Source of the DNA: Oligoflexia bacterium
GTDB lineage: Bacteria; Bdellovibrionota; UBA1018
Length of the DNA: 64,000 nt
Reading direction: 5' to 3'
NCBI GenBank assembly: GCA_023701205.1
Contig: JAMPXJ010000004.1
Span: forward strand, 1 to 64,000
The notes below the pieces were generated by a model. The model searched no databases and was not told where the DNA came from. It was given only the letters and a program-made list of their open reading frames with translations. Positions 8,248-17,922 of this stretch are shown here, in pieces. Positions within the stretch are counted from its first letter, which is position 1. Each line of letters starts with the position of its first letter. The translations under genes were made by a program, and so were the position numbers.

Positions 8248-9090
8248 CTAGCGACACACCACGACAGAGCCAAAGCAGGGGCCGGCGTAAAACTGCCCGG
8301 AGCGAAGAGAAATCAAAGACTGCCCTTCTGCTGCGCCGTAGTGAGCGGTATCGCCTCCACAAAGAATAGTTACATTTTTCTCACACGCCGTGATTCCTCG
8401 GTCCAGGTCCATTAGCCGGCGCTCCGGAAAGCAAAGGACTTCGCTCCCGAAGACGCATTTCCTTTCGCTCACTCGCTCCCGAATGAGCTGTTCGGTGCTC
8501 TCCTGAATTCCGCACATCAGCTCCAAAGCCGCAGAGACCTGATCGTTGTCATCGGGAATTCGGGCGACGCGAAGGATCTCATGCACGACCATCCGCCTCT
8601 TTCCGCCCTTGCCGGACAAGTGTTTTCCGGCAAAGGCCGCCCCATGAAATAGGATCGTGTTATCAGGGAAAGTCCAGGCATCCGTGTCTCTGCCATTGAC
8701 CGAAAAGGGCTTGACGGACTTTCGGACATCGGCCCGCGAAAATATCTGGCGAAGTTTCATGGGATCGATTTCGAAATCCCCGACGCGGCGGACTCCGGAA
8801 CGCCGCAGAAGGTCCAAGGCTTCGAAGCCCACATTATTGAATTCCTCTTTTTCGAAGTCACCGCCTCCGCCGCTTCCCTCTCCGCCACGATTCGCGACGA
8901 TAATATTCAATTTGGACGTGGACGAATTTGAATTCGAACCCGAGAATTCGAGAAACTCCCTGAGGGCCTCATAGGGCAGATTGACTGATGATTCGGGCGA
9001 CTCCTGAGCTTTGCAGGGAAACCCCTCCGCGCGCGCGTGAGCGACTGAAACAAGCAAGAAAAGGTTGATGAGGAAGGCGGATTTCAGCAT
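8248..9090 (-). CDS. Secreted protein with a zincin-like HE motif
   Basis: A 280-residue protein with a signal peptide ending ARA-EG (residues about 1-21), a Ser/Gly-rich linker (SGSNSNSS, GGEGSGGGGDF) and a conserved-looking segment RRMVVHEILRVARIPDDND near residue 165. Secreted proteins of Bdellovibrio-like bacteria carry comparable hydrophobic-His-Glu helices followed by Asp residues, and I read this as a possible metal site, not as a proven protease: the classical HExxH second His is absent (Arg here). The C-terminal third is Cys-rich (CGI, KCVFG, LCFP, ACEKN, LCGG, PCFG), so disulfides are likely. It is convergent with the regulator gene, 29 bases apart. Confidence 0.5.
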   Translation of the reverse strand: MLKSAFLINLFLLVSVAHARAEGFPCKAQESPESSVNLPYEALREFLEFSGSNSNSSTSKLNIIVANRGGEGSGGGGDFEKEEFNNVGFEALDLLRRSGVRRVGDFEIDPMKLRQIFSRADVRKSVKPFSVNGRDTDAWTFPDNTILFHGAAFAGKHLSGKGGKRRMVVHEILRVARIPDDNDQVSAALELMCGIQESTEQLIRERVSERKCVFGSEVLCFPERRLMDLDRGITACEKNVTILCGGDTAHYGAAEGQSLISLRSGQFYAGPCFGSVVVCR

Positions 9091-9244
9091 GCGCGGCCAC
9101 TCTCCGTATGGAGCAGATAATGCGAGCCGTATGCCATCGAATTGCCTCCTCTATTGCGATCAGAGAGAAGGGGACCTGTCTAAGTTTTTGACATCCGCAA
9201 TGCGATCGGACCACGCCTTGCCGCGATACTTGCCAGCTTCCCGA

Positions 9245-10813
9245 TCAGGTACCGGGACCCGCTTGCCGAAGCACCGCCTGTTTGGATTGCGCGTGCTCCG
9301 AGCGGGTCCAGTACGCATGCCCAGGCTCGAGGAATTCCACTCCGACGGGCTTCAAAAGCCGGCTTTCGATATCCGCCGCGTAATCCGGGTTGAGCTCGCA
9401 AAGCTTCTGATGAACGTGCCGGGCGATCCGCTGCAAGGCACCCGAGCCGTCAGCCTCCTGATCGGAATAGAGCAATAGCTGATCGCCGAACGCGTTGGGC
9501 GCGAAGACCCAGCGCCCACGCGCTGGCTGACCGATCTCGTCAAGCGCCGAAATCAGATAGGCCTCGCTGATCCGCGCCTGTCCGAGGCTCAGAAGGTTCC
9601 CCGATTTGTGCCGGAACTCCAGAATCGGCGTTCGGTGGAAATATCCGGTGCAGCGGACCACGTCATAGAGGCGGTAACGGATGAAGCCCATGGCGGTCGT
9701 CAGCACCACCTCGTAATCCTGCCCTGCCTCCAGCTTCCAGAGCGGCAAGAGCTCATTCGCCAGCGGCGCGTTTCCCGCCTTGAAGAACTCGACCCGGTGC
9801 GCGCCGGGATGCAAGGCGCCGCCCATCCCGCGCATCTCGGGCCCGCTCACCAGCGGCACCGTCAGCCAGCCTTCGGTCGCGGAATAGGTCGCATCGACCA
9901 CGGGAACACGGCCTTGAAGGTAACGTTCCAGCTTCGGCAGCTGCAGCCCACAGGTCGAGGACTTCCAGCAGCAGACGAATTGAAGCCCGGGCCAGACCTC
10001 TCGGAAGGAAAAAGGCCTCATCAGAAAGGCTCGCTTCAGAAGCGCGATGCGCTCGGCAGTCGCTTTCAGGGGCGGCAAACCCGCCGGCAGGGCGATCTGT
10101 CCTTCCAAGGCTGGCAGATAGACGGATTCAAACCCCGCCTCGATCCGCTCCGCGAACTGCTCGACCATCGAAGGCGTGATCGCGATCATCGCCGAGAGGT
10201 CGGTCTGAAGCGCATAGAGCGGCGCCCATTTCAGGAAAGTCTCGGAATCCCTGAAGGACTCAAGCGGAAAGGCATAGTGTTTCTGCAAGAAACCCGGAAT
10301 GTGCCGGTAATTGAAGTTGCTGATGAACCCGACCTCCACTCCGGCCGGGCTTCTCTCCGCGGGAAGCGCGGCCGCGAAATAGAGGACGGGCTTCGCGAGA
10401 AAGTCTGGAAATCTCCGCGTGAACTGATGCAGCAGCGGCGGCGTCGTGCGCTGGAACTGCCGGCGGAACGTCTCGGTCAGCGGAAAGAGCTTGCGCTTGC
10501 CCGAGGTCCCCGAGCTTTCGCACCAGAACAGGATCTCTTCATTTGAGAGCGGCGAAACCCTCTCCCCGGCAAAGCAGGCTTCGAGCGCCGGGCGGTAAGT
10601 CTCGTAATCCGTGATACCGAAATCCTCCAACCGGGCTTCGCGATCGGCCGCGCGCGCGCCCAGACGGTCGGCCCAAAAAGGGGAATCCCGAAGCAGGCTC
10701 CAGGTCTCATTCCACACCCGCTCCTGCGCGCGCTCGGGTTCCTGAGCGTCCCGGACAAAGGACCGGTGCTTGCCCCAGGACGTTGCAAATAGCAGCTGAC
10801 GCATTAGACTCAT
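9245..10813 (-). CDS. GH3-family acyl-adenylating enzyme
   Basis: A 522-residue member of the GH3 (plant auxin-conjugating) family, part of the ANL adenylating superfamily. The three ATP-binding motifs are visible: SSGTSGKRK near residue 99, YSATEGW near 317 and YRLYDVVRCTG near 393. Plant GH3 enzymes adenylate a carboxylic acid and join it to an amino acid; bacterial members are mostly uncharacterised. No signal peptide or membrane segment. It begins 38 bases from the divergent hexapeptide acyltransferase and lies at the edge of the acyl-product cluster, so an acyl-amino-acid conjugation role is reasonable (inference). A second Met at residue 4 is an alternative start. Confidence 0.85.
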   Translation of the reverse strand: MSLMRQLLFATSWGKHRSFVRDAQEPERAQERVWNETWSLLRDSPFWADRLGARAADREARLEDFGITDYETYRPALEACFAGERVSPLSNEEILFWCESSGTSGKRKLFPLTETFRRQFQRTTPPLLHQFTRRFPDFLAKPVLYFAAALPAERSPAGVEVGFISNFNYRHIPGFLQKHYAFPLESFRDSETFLKWAPLYALQTDLSAMIAITPSMVEQFAERIEAGFESVYLPALEGQIALPAGLPPLKATAERIALLKRAFLMRPFSFREVWPGLQFVCCWKSSTCGLQLPKLERYLQGRVPVVDATYSATEGWLTVPLVSGPEMRGMGGALHPGAHRVEFFKAGNAPLANELLPLWKLEAGQDYEVVLTTAMGFIRYRLYDVVRCTGYFHRTPILEFRHKSGNLLSLGQARISEAYLISALDEIGQPARGRWVFAPNAFGDQLLLYSDQEADGSGALQRIARHVHQKLCELNPDYAADIESRLLKPVGVEFLEPGHAYWTRSEHAQSKQAVLRQAGPGT

Positions 10814-10851
10814 GATTGAATTCTAAATTCAAAACGCGCGGGGGCCAATAC

Positions 10852-11643
10852 ATGTCATCCATAAACATCGGCGAGCAGAGCTCGCCCTCGAGAGAACGCC
10901 GGAAGTTGAAGTCCTCGACCCTGCCCCTCCCTCTCACGATCGCCGTGGACCTTTTCGGTCTCATACTGACCTACGGACCTGGTGCCATCGCCTGGACGGC
11001 GGCGGTGCTTTGGCTTCGTCATTTCTGGGATTCCCGGCTGCTTTGGCTCGCGGCGCTGAGCTCTCCCCTGCTTGCGACGCTGGTTTTCCTGCTCAGCGTC
11101 TTCCTCCTGCGGCTTGTCGTGCCCCGCCTACGCCCCGGGCGTTACCCCATGGGCGCCAATCCCGGAATGCTGGCCTGGTATTGCCATCTCGCGCTTTCCC
11201 GGGCTGCGTTGGTCTCGGGGCTTCTCAATTTCCTGACGGCCTTTTACGTCTTGAAATGGCTGCACTGGCGCGCGCTCGGCGCGCGGGTCGCGTACGGCAT
11301 CAACTCTTCGATCGGCGTGAGCCTGGTGGATTCCCCTCTCATCACGATCCGCGAGGGCGCCACGATCGGCGATCACGCGCACATCTCCTGTCATACCTTC
11401 ACGGGCAACCTGCTCATCCTGAAGCCCGTCGACATCGGCCCTAACGTCTTCCTGGGCATGAACTGCGTCGTGGGCTTCGGCACCCGGATCGGAGAGGGCT
11501 CCTGGATCGGCTTCCAAAACCGACTCTACAACGACGAGCTCCCGCCGGGGACTAAGCTCGAGAACTTCGAGTGGGAGCACGGCCGGCCCAAAAAAGCCCC
11601 AGCGCCGAAACCAGAGCCAGAAAGACCCCCAGAAAAAACCTGA
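10852..11643 (+). CDS. Membrane-anchored hexapeptide-repeat acyltransferase
   Basis: A 263-residue protein with about three N-terminal hydrophobic segments (residues about 25-95 and 105-135) and a C-terminal left-handed beta-helix domain with imperfect hexapeptides (ITIREGATIGDHAHIS, DIGPNVFLGMNCVVG, RIGEGSWIG). This resembles the C-terminal part of large Pls-type proteins and O-acetyltransferases, so transfer of an acetyl or other acyl group near the membrane is likely. The ATG at 10852 is preferred to a TTG 36 bases upstream. The last 30 residues are a Pro/Lys/Glu-rich tail (APKPEPERPPEKT) encoded over the end of the convergent MFS gene, a 92-base overlap. Confidence 0.7.
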   Translation: MSSINIGEQSSPSRERRKLKSSTLPLPLTIAVDLFGLILTYGPGAIAWTAAVLWLRHFWDSRLLWLAALSSPLLATLVFLLSVFLLRLVVPRLRPGRYPMGANPGMLAWYCHLALSRAALVSGLLNFLTAFYVLKWLHWRALGARVAYGINSSIGVSLVDSPLITIREGATIGDHAHISCHTFTGNLLILKPVDIGPNVFLGMNCVVGFGTRIGEGSWIGFQNRLYNDELPPGTKLENFEWEHGRPKKAPAPKPEPERPPEKT

Positions 11644-12676
11644 GCATTCCCGGCTCCGGCGCCCGCCATTGCCAAAGCACCACGGGCAGCACGGCCATCG
11701 GAAGGTCCGTGACCAGCATCCAGGACGAGTTATAGCGCCCGATGGACTCGGGCCGATTCCAGCCCAGGCGGCTCACCGCGAGCGTCACGTAAGCGCCGTA
11801 CCAGAGCCCGATCAGCGCGAGCGCCGCCCACCACGAGCCCGCCCAGCTCCAGTCCGGCCGAAGCGCCGACTCCAGGAAAAGAAAGCCCGGAATCCCGAGG
11901 ACTCCCATCCAGGAACGCGGAAATACCGCGCCCGCCGTGAACGCCACGCCGAGCAGGATGAAGGTCATTCCCGAGGCGAGAGAGCTCAGGCCAAGCTCAT
12001 GTCCGCTCCACCAGGCGAGATTGGGCTCCCAGCCGAGCGTCAGCGCCTTCGTGGCCGCGAATCCCGCGACCAGCGCGAGCAGCGAGCCCCGGGGCAGGGC
12101 CCTCGCTTCGACGGCATCCTGAACGGCGCCCTCGGCCGCCTGGGCATCGGCCCGAACGCCGCGCTTCGATCGGAAGGCCAGCCCCAGATGCAGCAGCAGG
12201 AGAACGAGGTTCACGCCCAGGAGGATCCAGATCGGATTCAGCTGAAGCTCGTTCAAGGCGACGAAGCCGAAGAGAGGCCCCAGCAAAAAACCCAGCCCCC
12301 CGATGCCCATGAGGCGGTTCACGCCTTTCTCGAAGTCCTGGAGCCGGGGCGAAACCTCGCGCAGCATGGAGACCGCCGAAACCGTGCCCTGCGCGAGCGC
12401 GATTCCTTCCAAAATACGGCCCAGCCAGGGCCACTCGGGCAAGGCCCCGATCGTCAGAAGACCCGCGACCTGCAGCGCCAGCGCCAGCGTCAGCGCGCGC
12501 GCGTGGCCGATGCGATCGCTGAGCCTGCCGGCGGGCGCGAGGCAACCTACCTTGAAAAGCGAGAACGCCGTGAAAGCGGCACCCGCCGTCTCGACGTTCA
12601 GGCGCGGGATCACCGGCAGCAGCGCGCCGTAGGTGAAGTTGAACGCGACCGAGACGACCAGGAGCCAGGTCAGCAT
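11552..12676 (-). CDS. MFS transporter
   Basis: A 374-residue polytopic membrane protein with about 11-12 hydrophobic segments and the MFS motif A between helices 2 and 3 (GRLSDRIGHARAL). Its substrate is not predictable from sequence. It starts three bases after the stop of the LolA-like gene, so permease, LolA-like protein and MFS carrier form one minus-strand operon. It is probably the inner-membrane carrier for an intermediate or product of the neighbouring biosynthetic genes (inference). The last 30 codons overlap the convergent acyltransferase gene. Confidence 0.8.
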   Translation of the reverse strand: MLTWLLVVSVAFNFTYGALLPVIPRLNVETAGAAFTAFSLFKVGCLAPAGRLSDRIGHARALTLALALQVAGLLTIGALPEWPWLGRILEGIALAQGTVSAVSMLREVSPRLQDFEKGVNRLMGIGGLGFLLGPLFGFVALNELQLNPIWILLGVNLVLLLLHLGLAFRSKRGVRADAQAAEGAVQDAVEARALPRGSLLALVAGFAATKALTLGWEPNLAWWSGHELGLSSLASGMTFILLGVAFTAGAVFPRSWMGVLGIPGFLFLESALRPDWSWAGSWWAALALIGLWYGAYVTLAVSRLGWNRPESIGRYNSSWMLVTDLPMAVLPVVLWQWRAPEPGMLRFFLGVFLALVSALGLFWAGRAPTRSSRA

Positions 12677-12679
12677 CGG

Positions 12680-13426
12680 TCAGCGCCTGACCGGGGTCCG
12701 GAGGTTCTCCTGCGTGAAGACCCGCTCGGGGATGGCGCTGTCGAAAACGACGTCCGAATACCTCAAGACCGTGCGCGAATCGGGCTTCTTCGCGTTCTTC
12801 ATCTCGAGCACCGTCGGGATCGAATGGGTGCCGAAGGTCTTCACCTCGGTGCCCGCCATGATCTTGAGCAGCTGCCCGTTCTCGGAATAATACTCGTGCT
12901 TCAGCGGCACGGCATCCCGGGTACGGACCCACGCGATGACCTTGCCCCAGGTCACCGGTGCCGAAGGCTTGGGAGTGCAGACGATCCTGGCGACCTCCGC
13001 GCCTTCGAGCTTCTCCTTGCCGGCCAGCTCATGGGTGTAGTCGCGCGCCAGGCTGCTCGTGCGCACGAGATCGTCGTTGGTGAAATCCGAGCCCATCCAG
13101 CTTTGCAACATCAGGCTCGGGGGAATCTTCACGATCCGGTCGACGTTGGGCAGGAACTGCCAGAGGTTCAGCTCGATCCGGAGATTGCCCGTATCGCGGT
13201 CCTTCGCGGGCTCGGCGATCTTGACGAGCGCCTTGCCCATTCCCTCGCTCCAGAGCCTCATCTTGAGCGACCGCGCGCTTCCGCCATGCTCTACGCGCAT
13301 CTCGATGGCGGCGGAGAAGGTCCTGCCGCGCGTGTTGGCTTCGGATCTCTCGATCAGCTGAGTCGCCTCGGAGGCCTGCGCGGCCACGGCACTGACCAGG
13401 AAAAACGCGAGCGCTAAAATTCTCAT
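12680..13426 (-). CDS. LolA-like outer-membrane lipoprotein-sorting protein
   Basis: A 248-residue protein with a signal peptide (cut after AQA-S, about residue 18) and the half-barrel pattern of the outer-membrane lipoprotein-sorting family (LolA_like): MRLWSEGMGKALVKI, LWQFLPNVDRIVKIPPS and the WMGSDFTNDDLV segment are characteristic. These proteins are periplasmic carriers that shuttle lipidated molecules. Its start overlaps the permease stop by four bases (ATGA), so the two are co-translated. Such LolA-like genes usually accompany an FtsX- or MMPL-type exporter of a dedicated lipid or lipoprotein, not the housekeeping Lol route. Confidence 0.85.
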   Translation of the reverse strand: MRILALAFFLVSAVAAQASEATQLIERSEANTRGRTFSAAIEMRVEHGGSARSLKMRLWSEGMGKALVKIAEPAKDRDTGNLRIELNLWQFLPNVDRIVKIPPSLMLQSWMGSDFTNDDLVRTSSLARDYTHELAGKEKLEGAEVARIVCTPKPSAPVTWGKVIAWVRTRDAVPLKHEYYSENGQLLKIMAGTEVKTFGTHSIPTVLEMKNAKKPDSRTVLRYSDVVFDSAIPERVFTQENLRTPVRR

Positions 13427-14661
13427 ACGGACCTCATGGCATCGATCGGATTGAGCCGGGAGGCGCGAAATGCCGGATAGAGGCTGGCCCCCAGGACGAA
13501 GAGCAAGGTCACTCCCACGGACTTCAGGAAAGGCAGGAGCTGAAAGACCGGAAAGACGATCAGATCGAGCTTGAACTCGTCGACGGAGGAGGAGTTCCCC
13601 AGGAAAGGCCGCAGGTCAAATCCGAATTTCGCGTGGTAAGCGACCGCGAGCATGCCCAGCCCGGTGCCGATCAGCGCGCCGGAGAGCCCGATCAGCAGGC
13701 TTTCGAGCACGACCATCAGGCGAAGCTCCCCCGGCGTCGTGCCCAGGGCGATCATGACCCCGAACTCGCGCGTGCGTTCGAAGATCCCGATCAGCAGCGT
13801 GTTGACGATCCCCAGCGTGATCACCGAGAAGAGCATGAGCGAAACCATCACCACGGTCGCGTCGTTGAAGGTGAGCATCGTCGCGAGCGCCGGCAGCGCC
13901 TCCCGCCACGTGGTCGCGGTCAGCCCCGGCGGCAGTCCTTGCTGCAGCCGCGCATGGACCACGGGGATCGCGCTCTCCTCGGGCAACCGGATGACCAGTT
14001 CGTGCGCGCCCTGGATCGCCCCGATCTTGCGCACGCAGCTCAGCGGCGCGAAGACGAAGCTCTTGTCGAAATCGGGAGAGCCGCTCTCGAAGATCCCTTT
14101 CACGCGGAGCAGGTCGTTGCCGAGCGACGAGTCCGCGGCCTGCGCCATGAGCACGATCTTGTTCCCGATGCCGACCTGAAGGAGCTCGGCGAGCCCCCTT
14201 CCGATGTAAGCCTGCCGCGACTCGCAGGCCGGATCGGGATCGGGCGCCAGGAACTCCCCTTCCTTCAGATAATCCCGGATGCGGGTGATCCGCGGCTCCG
14301 AGGCCGGATCCACGCCTTCGAGCAGGATGGGCGCGGACTGTTCGCCGCTCGAGACAAGCGACGGAAGATGCACCCGTTCCGAAAGCGCGGAATCCGGCGG
14401 CAGCCGCTCCGCGATCTTCGCGAGGTCCGGCTCGAAGGAGTACTGGATCAGGCGGTCCTTGAGGTACTCCGCGCGGTAGATCTGGAGGTGCCCGGTCCGT
14501 GTCGAGGTGACCGTATCGATCATGTTCTTGTTGCGGCCCGCGAGGATGCATTGGAGCCAAAGCACGATCGCGAGCCCCACGGCGATGCTCGCCAAAGTCA
14601 GAAAGGTGCGGCGCAGATGCCTTCGGATATTTCGGATCGCCAAGCCCAGGAGTGCCGACAT
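13423..14661 (-). CDS. FtsX/LolE-type ABC transporter permease
   Basis: A 412-residue protein with one N-terminal membrane helix (LTLASIAVGLAIVLWLQCIL), a periplasmic MacB-like domain of about 200 residues and three C-terminal helices, the FtsX topology of LolC/LolE/MacB permeases. Such transporters extract lipoproteins or lipids from the outer leaflet of the inner membrane. The start at 14661 is used because the cytoplasmic segment MSALLGLAIRNIRRH is the family's normal beginning; 12 codons further upstream is possible. It is divergent from its presumed ATPase and followed by the LolA-like and MFS genes. Confidence 0.85.
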   Translation of the reverse strand: MSALLGLAIRNIRRHLRRTFLTLASIAVGLAIVLWLQCILAGRNKNMIDTVTSTRTGHLQIYRAEYLKDRLIQYSFEPDLAKIAERLPPDSALSERVHLPSLVSSGEQSAPILLEGVDPASEPRITRIRDYLKEGEFLAPDPDPACESRQAYIGRGLAELLQVGIGNKIVLMAQAADSSLGNDLLRVKGIFESGSPDFDKSFVFAPLSCVRKIGAIQGAHELVIRLPEESAIPVVHARLQQGLPPGLTATTWREALPALATMLTFNDATVVMVSLMLFSVITLGIVNTLLIGIFERTREFGVMIALGTTPGELRLMVVLESLLIGLSGALIGTGLGMLAVAYHAKFGFDLRPFLGNSSSVDEFKLDLIVFPVFQLLPFLKSVGVTLLFVLGASLYPAFRASRLNPIDAMRSV

Positions 14662-14710
14662 CCTCTCCAGTAAAACATGAACTTCGTCACTTCCCAACGC
14701 GGATCTGCGC

Positions 14711-14716
14711 TATACT
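14711..14716 (+). promoter_or_regulatory. -10 element for a leaderless ABC ATPase mRNA
   Basis: TATACT; counting seven bases on gives +1 at 14723, exactly the A of the ATG. No ribosome binding site precedes the gene. It lies in the 61-base divergent region shared with the permease. Confidence 0.5.
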
Positions 14717-14722
14717 CGATTC

Positions 14723-15421
<699 letters not shown>

Positions 15422-15434
15422 GCCGCGAGCTTCG

Positions 15435-16478
15435 TTAGCGAAGAACCCGCCAGAGCTGCGCCGCGAACGAAAGCCCGCCGCCCACGCTCATCAGGAAGAT
15501 CAGGTCGCCGGGACGGAAACGCCTCTCCTCGAGCGCCTGCGCGAGCGAGAAGAGCACGGAGGCGCCTCCGATGTTTCCGAACTCCTCGGCGCTCCAGACC
15601 CACTCCCCGCCGAGCCCCGACTCCTTGCGTACCTCCTCGACGAGCAGGCGATTGACCTGATGCGGAACGATCCATTTCACGCTCGCTCTTTGCGCCCGGT
15701 CCGGCAGGAGCGCCTCGATCATCTGCAGATACCGCGCCCGGGCGAGCTCCTTGAGCTGGGAGGAATCGCCGGCAAGAAAGTACCCCCCGGCCTCGAGAAG
15801 CTCCCGCCGGGGAGGAAGATCTCCGGGCGTGGTGTAGAGATCCACATGACGCCCATCCGTGGAGTAAAAGGACTTGAGCACCTCGAACTGGGCGTCCCCA
15901 TCGCCGGCGCTCTCCAGCCAGAGCGCGGCCCCGCCGTCGGCCAGACCGAACCAGGTTTCGCGAACCTCGGGATGAATGACCTTCGAGAGCGTCTCCGCGC
16001 AGGCGACCAGCACGTTGCCGTAGCCTTGAGCCAGCAGCGCTTGGCCGAAATGGAGCGAGGCCAGCGAGGTCGAGCAGCCGGCTTTCATCTCGAAGGCGGG
16101 CGCGGAGATCCCGAGCTTGCCGAGAACGGAACAGGCCTGCGAGCCCGTGTAGCGCCGGCTCGTGGTGGACCCGAGCACGAAGGCGGCGACGTCTTTCGCG
16201 GAATCACCCAAAGCGCGCGTCACCGCCTGGAGCGCCAGGCTTTCGGACGTCTCTTCGGCGCCCGTCAGAGGCTCGCCGGGGAAATGCGTCATATACCGGG
16301 TCTTGAAACCAAAGCCGCGCGAAATGCGCAGATCCAGCCCCGCCAGGATCTCGGCGCTCTTGTCCGTCGTCTCGGGATTGCGGCGAAGAAGATCGGTATT
16401 GGTGATGGGATTCTTGCCCGGCCAGGCGCGGCCGTATCCCCGGATATTTAATTTGAGCTGCGGCTCGAGCGGCTTCAT
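15435..16478 (-). CDS. 3-oxoacyl-ACP synthase III family protein (first copy)
   Basis: A 347-residue thiolase-fold condensing enzyme of the KAS III family. The triad is intact: Cys125 (KAGCSTSL), His263 (IVPHQVN) and Asn292 (EFGNIGGAS). KAS III enzymes perform decarboxylative condensation of an acyl-CoA with malonyl-ACP, but many accessory members use other starters or act as acyltransferases. It is only about as similar to the second KAS III in this cluster as distant paralogues are. It is divergent from the AMP-ligase operon (29-base gap to the proposed start) and convergent with the ABC ATPase. Confidence 0.85.
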   Translation of the reverse strand: MKPLEPQLKLNIRGYGRAWPGKNPITNTDLLRRNPETTDKSAEILAGLDLRISRGFGFKTRYMTHFPGEPLTGAEETSESLALQAVTRALGDSAKDVAAFVLGSTTSRRYTGSQACSVLGKLGISAPAFEMKAGCSTSLASLHFGQALLAQGYGNVLVACAETLSKVIHPEVRETWFGLADGGAALWLESAGDGDAQFEVLKSFYSTDGRHVDLYTTPGDLPPRRELLEAGGYFLAGDSSQLKELARARYLQMIEALLPDRAQRASVKWIVPHQVNRLLVEEVRKESGLGGEWVWSAEEFGNIGGASVLFSLAQALEERRFRPGDLIFLMSVGGGLSFAAQLWRVLR

Positions 16479-16490
16479 AATCTCCCCTGA

Positions 16491-16499
16491 TGATATGCT
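16491..16499 (+). promoter_or_regulatory. Extended -10 element for the AMP-ligase operon
   Basis: TGA-TATGCT; +1 is expected at 16506, two bases before a GTG at 16508. This argues for the GTG start rather than the ATG at 16490, which would lie within the promoter. Confidence 0.45.
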
Positions 16500-16507
16500 C
16501 TCCTTTC

Positions 16508-17881
16508 GTGGGCGCCAAGGATCTTCGAGCCCGGGCCCTCACCCTGCGCTCCGAGCGCTTCGCGACCGAGCTCTGCTGGCAGGAAATCCTCGATGGAATC
16601 GCCACTGAGAAACAGAAGCTCGGCAAGCTCCCGCCCGGAATCGCCGTGCTGCGGGCCGAGTGCGACGCGGTCTTCCTCTCGCGCTTTCTGGCTTTCCTGG
16701 AGCTTGGCAAGCCCGCCGCCATTTTCGCGCCCGACTGCACCCCCCAGGAATTCCAAGTTCGGCGGCAGCTGCTCGGACCCGCCTTCGAGCTCGATCGCGA
16801 CGGGCAGCTCACCTGGGAAGACCTCAGCCAGCCCGTGCGGCACCATCCCGAAACCGCCGTCGTGCTTTTCACCTCGGGGAGCACGGGCGCTCCGAAGGCC
16901 GTTCAGCTTTCGAGAAGGAATATCGAAGCCAACACGCGAGCCGTGATTCGCTCGCTGGATTTCGATCGCGCGACCGAGCAGACGCTTTTTCTGCCGCTCT
17001 CCTATTCGTACGGCCTGCTCGGGCAGGTGCTCCCCGCTTTCGCGACCGGCGTGCCGAGCCTCCTCCTGGAGCGCTTCATCGACGTGCGCGAGCTCCTCGA
17101 CGCGGGCGAAGCGCGCGGGATGTGGAGCGGGGTTCCGTCTCACTGGGAGGCCCTGCTGCGCCTGACCCGGGGACAGGATGGGAAGTGCCAGGGCATCACC
17201 CACGTCGTCTCGGCGGGCGCGCCGATGAGCGTGGATCTTCGCAAGCGGCTGCGGGAGCGTTTTCCCCGCGCCACGCTTTACAACAACTACGGATTGACCG
17301 AAGCGTCGCCGCGAGTGCTGAGCTTCTCGAGCCGTGATCCGGCGTTTTTCGTCGAGGGCGTGGGCTATCCGGTCGGGGACTTCTCGGTGAAGCTTACGCC
17401 CGAGGGCGAGCTCTGCGTGCAAGGCAGCCAGGTGATGCTCGGCTATCTCGGCGATGCCCCAGGGACGGCGGAGAAGATCCGGGACGGCTGGCTTCACTCC
17501 GGCGACGGCGCCACGCTCGCCGCGAATGGCCTGGTCACCATACATGGTCGCAAGGACGAGCTATTCAACATCGGCGGCGAACGCACGAGCCCGCATGAGA
17601 TCGCCGCGGCCCTCCGCGACGTGCCGGGTGTCGAGGACGTCGCGATCCTGATCGAGGACGATCCGCTCTATGGCGCCAAAATCCTGGCGTTCGTCGTCTG
17701 CGGCGACTCCCTCGCCGCAAGCGGGCGAGCCGGTCTCCAGGCCGCGCTCGCAAGTCGCCTATCCCCGCTGAAGCTGCCGCGCGAGTATTTCCGGCTGACC
17801 CGCCTTCCGCGCGGGGCCAATGGGAAGCTGCTTCGGGCCGAGCTCGCCGCGCTCAAGGGGAGCGCGACGCGCATCACGTGA
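16508..17881 (+). CDS. Acyl-CoA/acyl-ACP synthetase (AMP-dependent ligase)
   Basis: A 457-residue ANL adenylating enzyme. The P-loop FTSGSTGAPKAV is near residue 121, motif NNYGLTEASPR in the centre, then HSGDGATLAANGLVTIHGRK and a C-terminal catalytic Lys in the PRGANGKLLR motif. It is shorter than typical acyl-CoA synthetases (about 500-550), mainly at the N-terminus. It would activate a fatty or aryl acid and load it on CoA or on the ACP encoded next to it. First gene of a four-gene operon (ligase, ACP, reductase, KAS III) with overlaps or near-overlaps. The GTG start is chosen from the promoter position; an in-frame ATG lies 18 bases upstream. Confidence 0.85.
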   Translation: MGAKDLRARALTLRSERFATELCWQEILDGIATEKQKLGKLPPGIAVLRAECDAVFLSRFLAFLELGKPAAIFAPDCTPQEFQVRRQLLGPAFELDRDGQLTWEDLSQPVRHHPETAVVLFTSGSTGAPKAVQLSRRNIEANTRAVIRSLDFDRATEQTLFLPLSYSYGLLGQVLPAFATGVPSLLLERFIDVRELLDAGEARGMWSGVPSHWEALLRLTRGQDGKCQGITHVVSAGAPMSVDLRKRLRERFPRATLYNNYGLTEASPRVLSFSSRDPAFFVEGVGYPVGDFSVKLTPEGELCVQGSQVMLGYLGDAPGTAEKIRDGWLHSGDGATLAANGLVTIHGRKDELFNIGGERTSPHEIAAALRDVPGVEDVAILIEDDPLYGAKILAFVVCGDSLAASGRAGLQAALASRLSPLKLPREYFRLTRLPRGANGKLLRAELAALKGSATRIT

Positions 17882-17922
17882 GGTTGCTTCTTTCAGGGGC
17901 TTTTGAGAAAATTCAAAGCACG

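Noticed and set aside
8248..9090. Calling the secreted HE protein a metalloprotease
   Set aside because: The HExxH second histidine is absent and no third ligand could be placed with confidence.
11669..13417. A long plus-strand open frame (582 codons) opposite the MFS and LolA-like genes
   Set aside because: High-GC antisense artefact; the minus-strand genes have motifs, signal peptides and family matches, and the antisense product is a low-complexity Arg/Gly-rich sequence.
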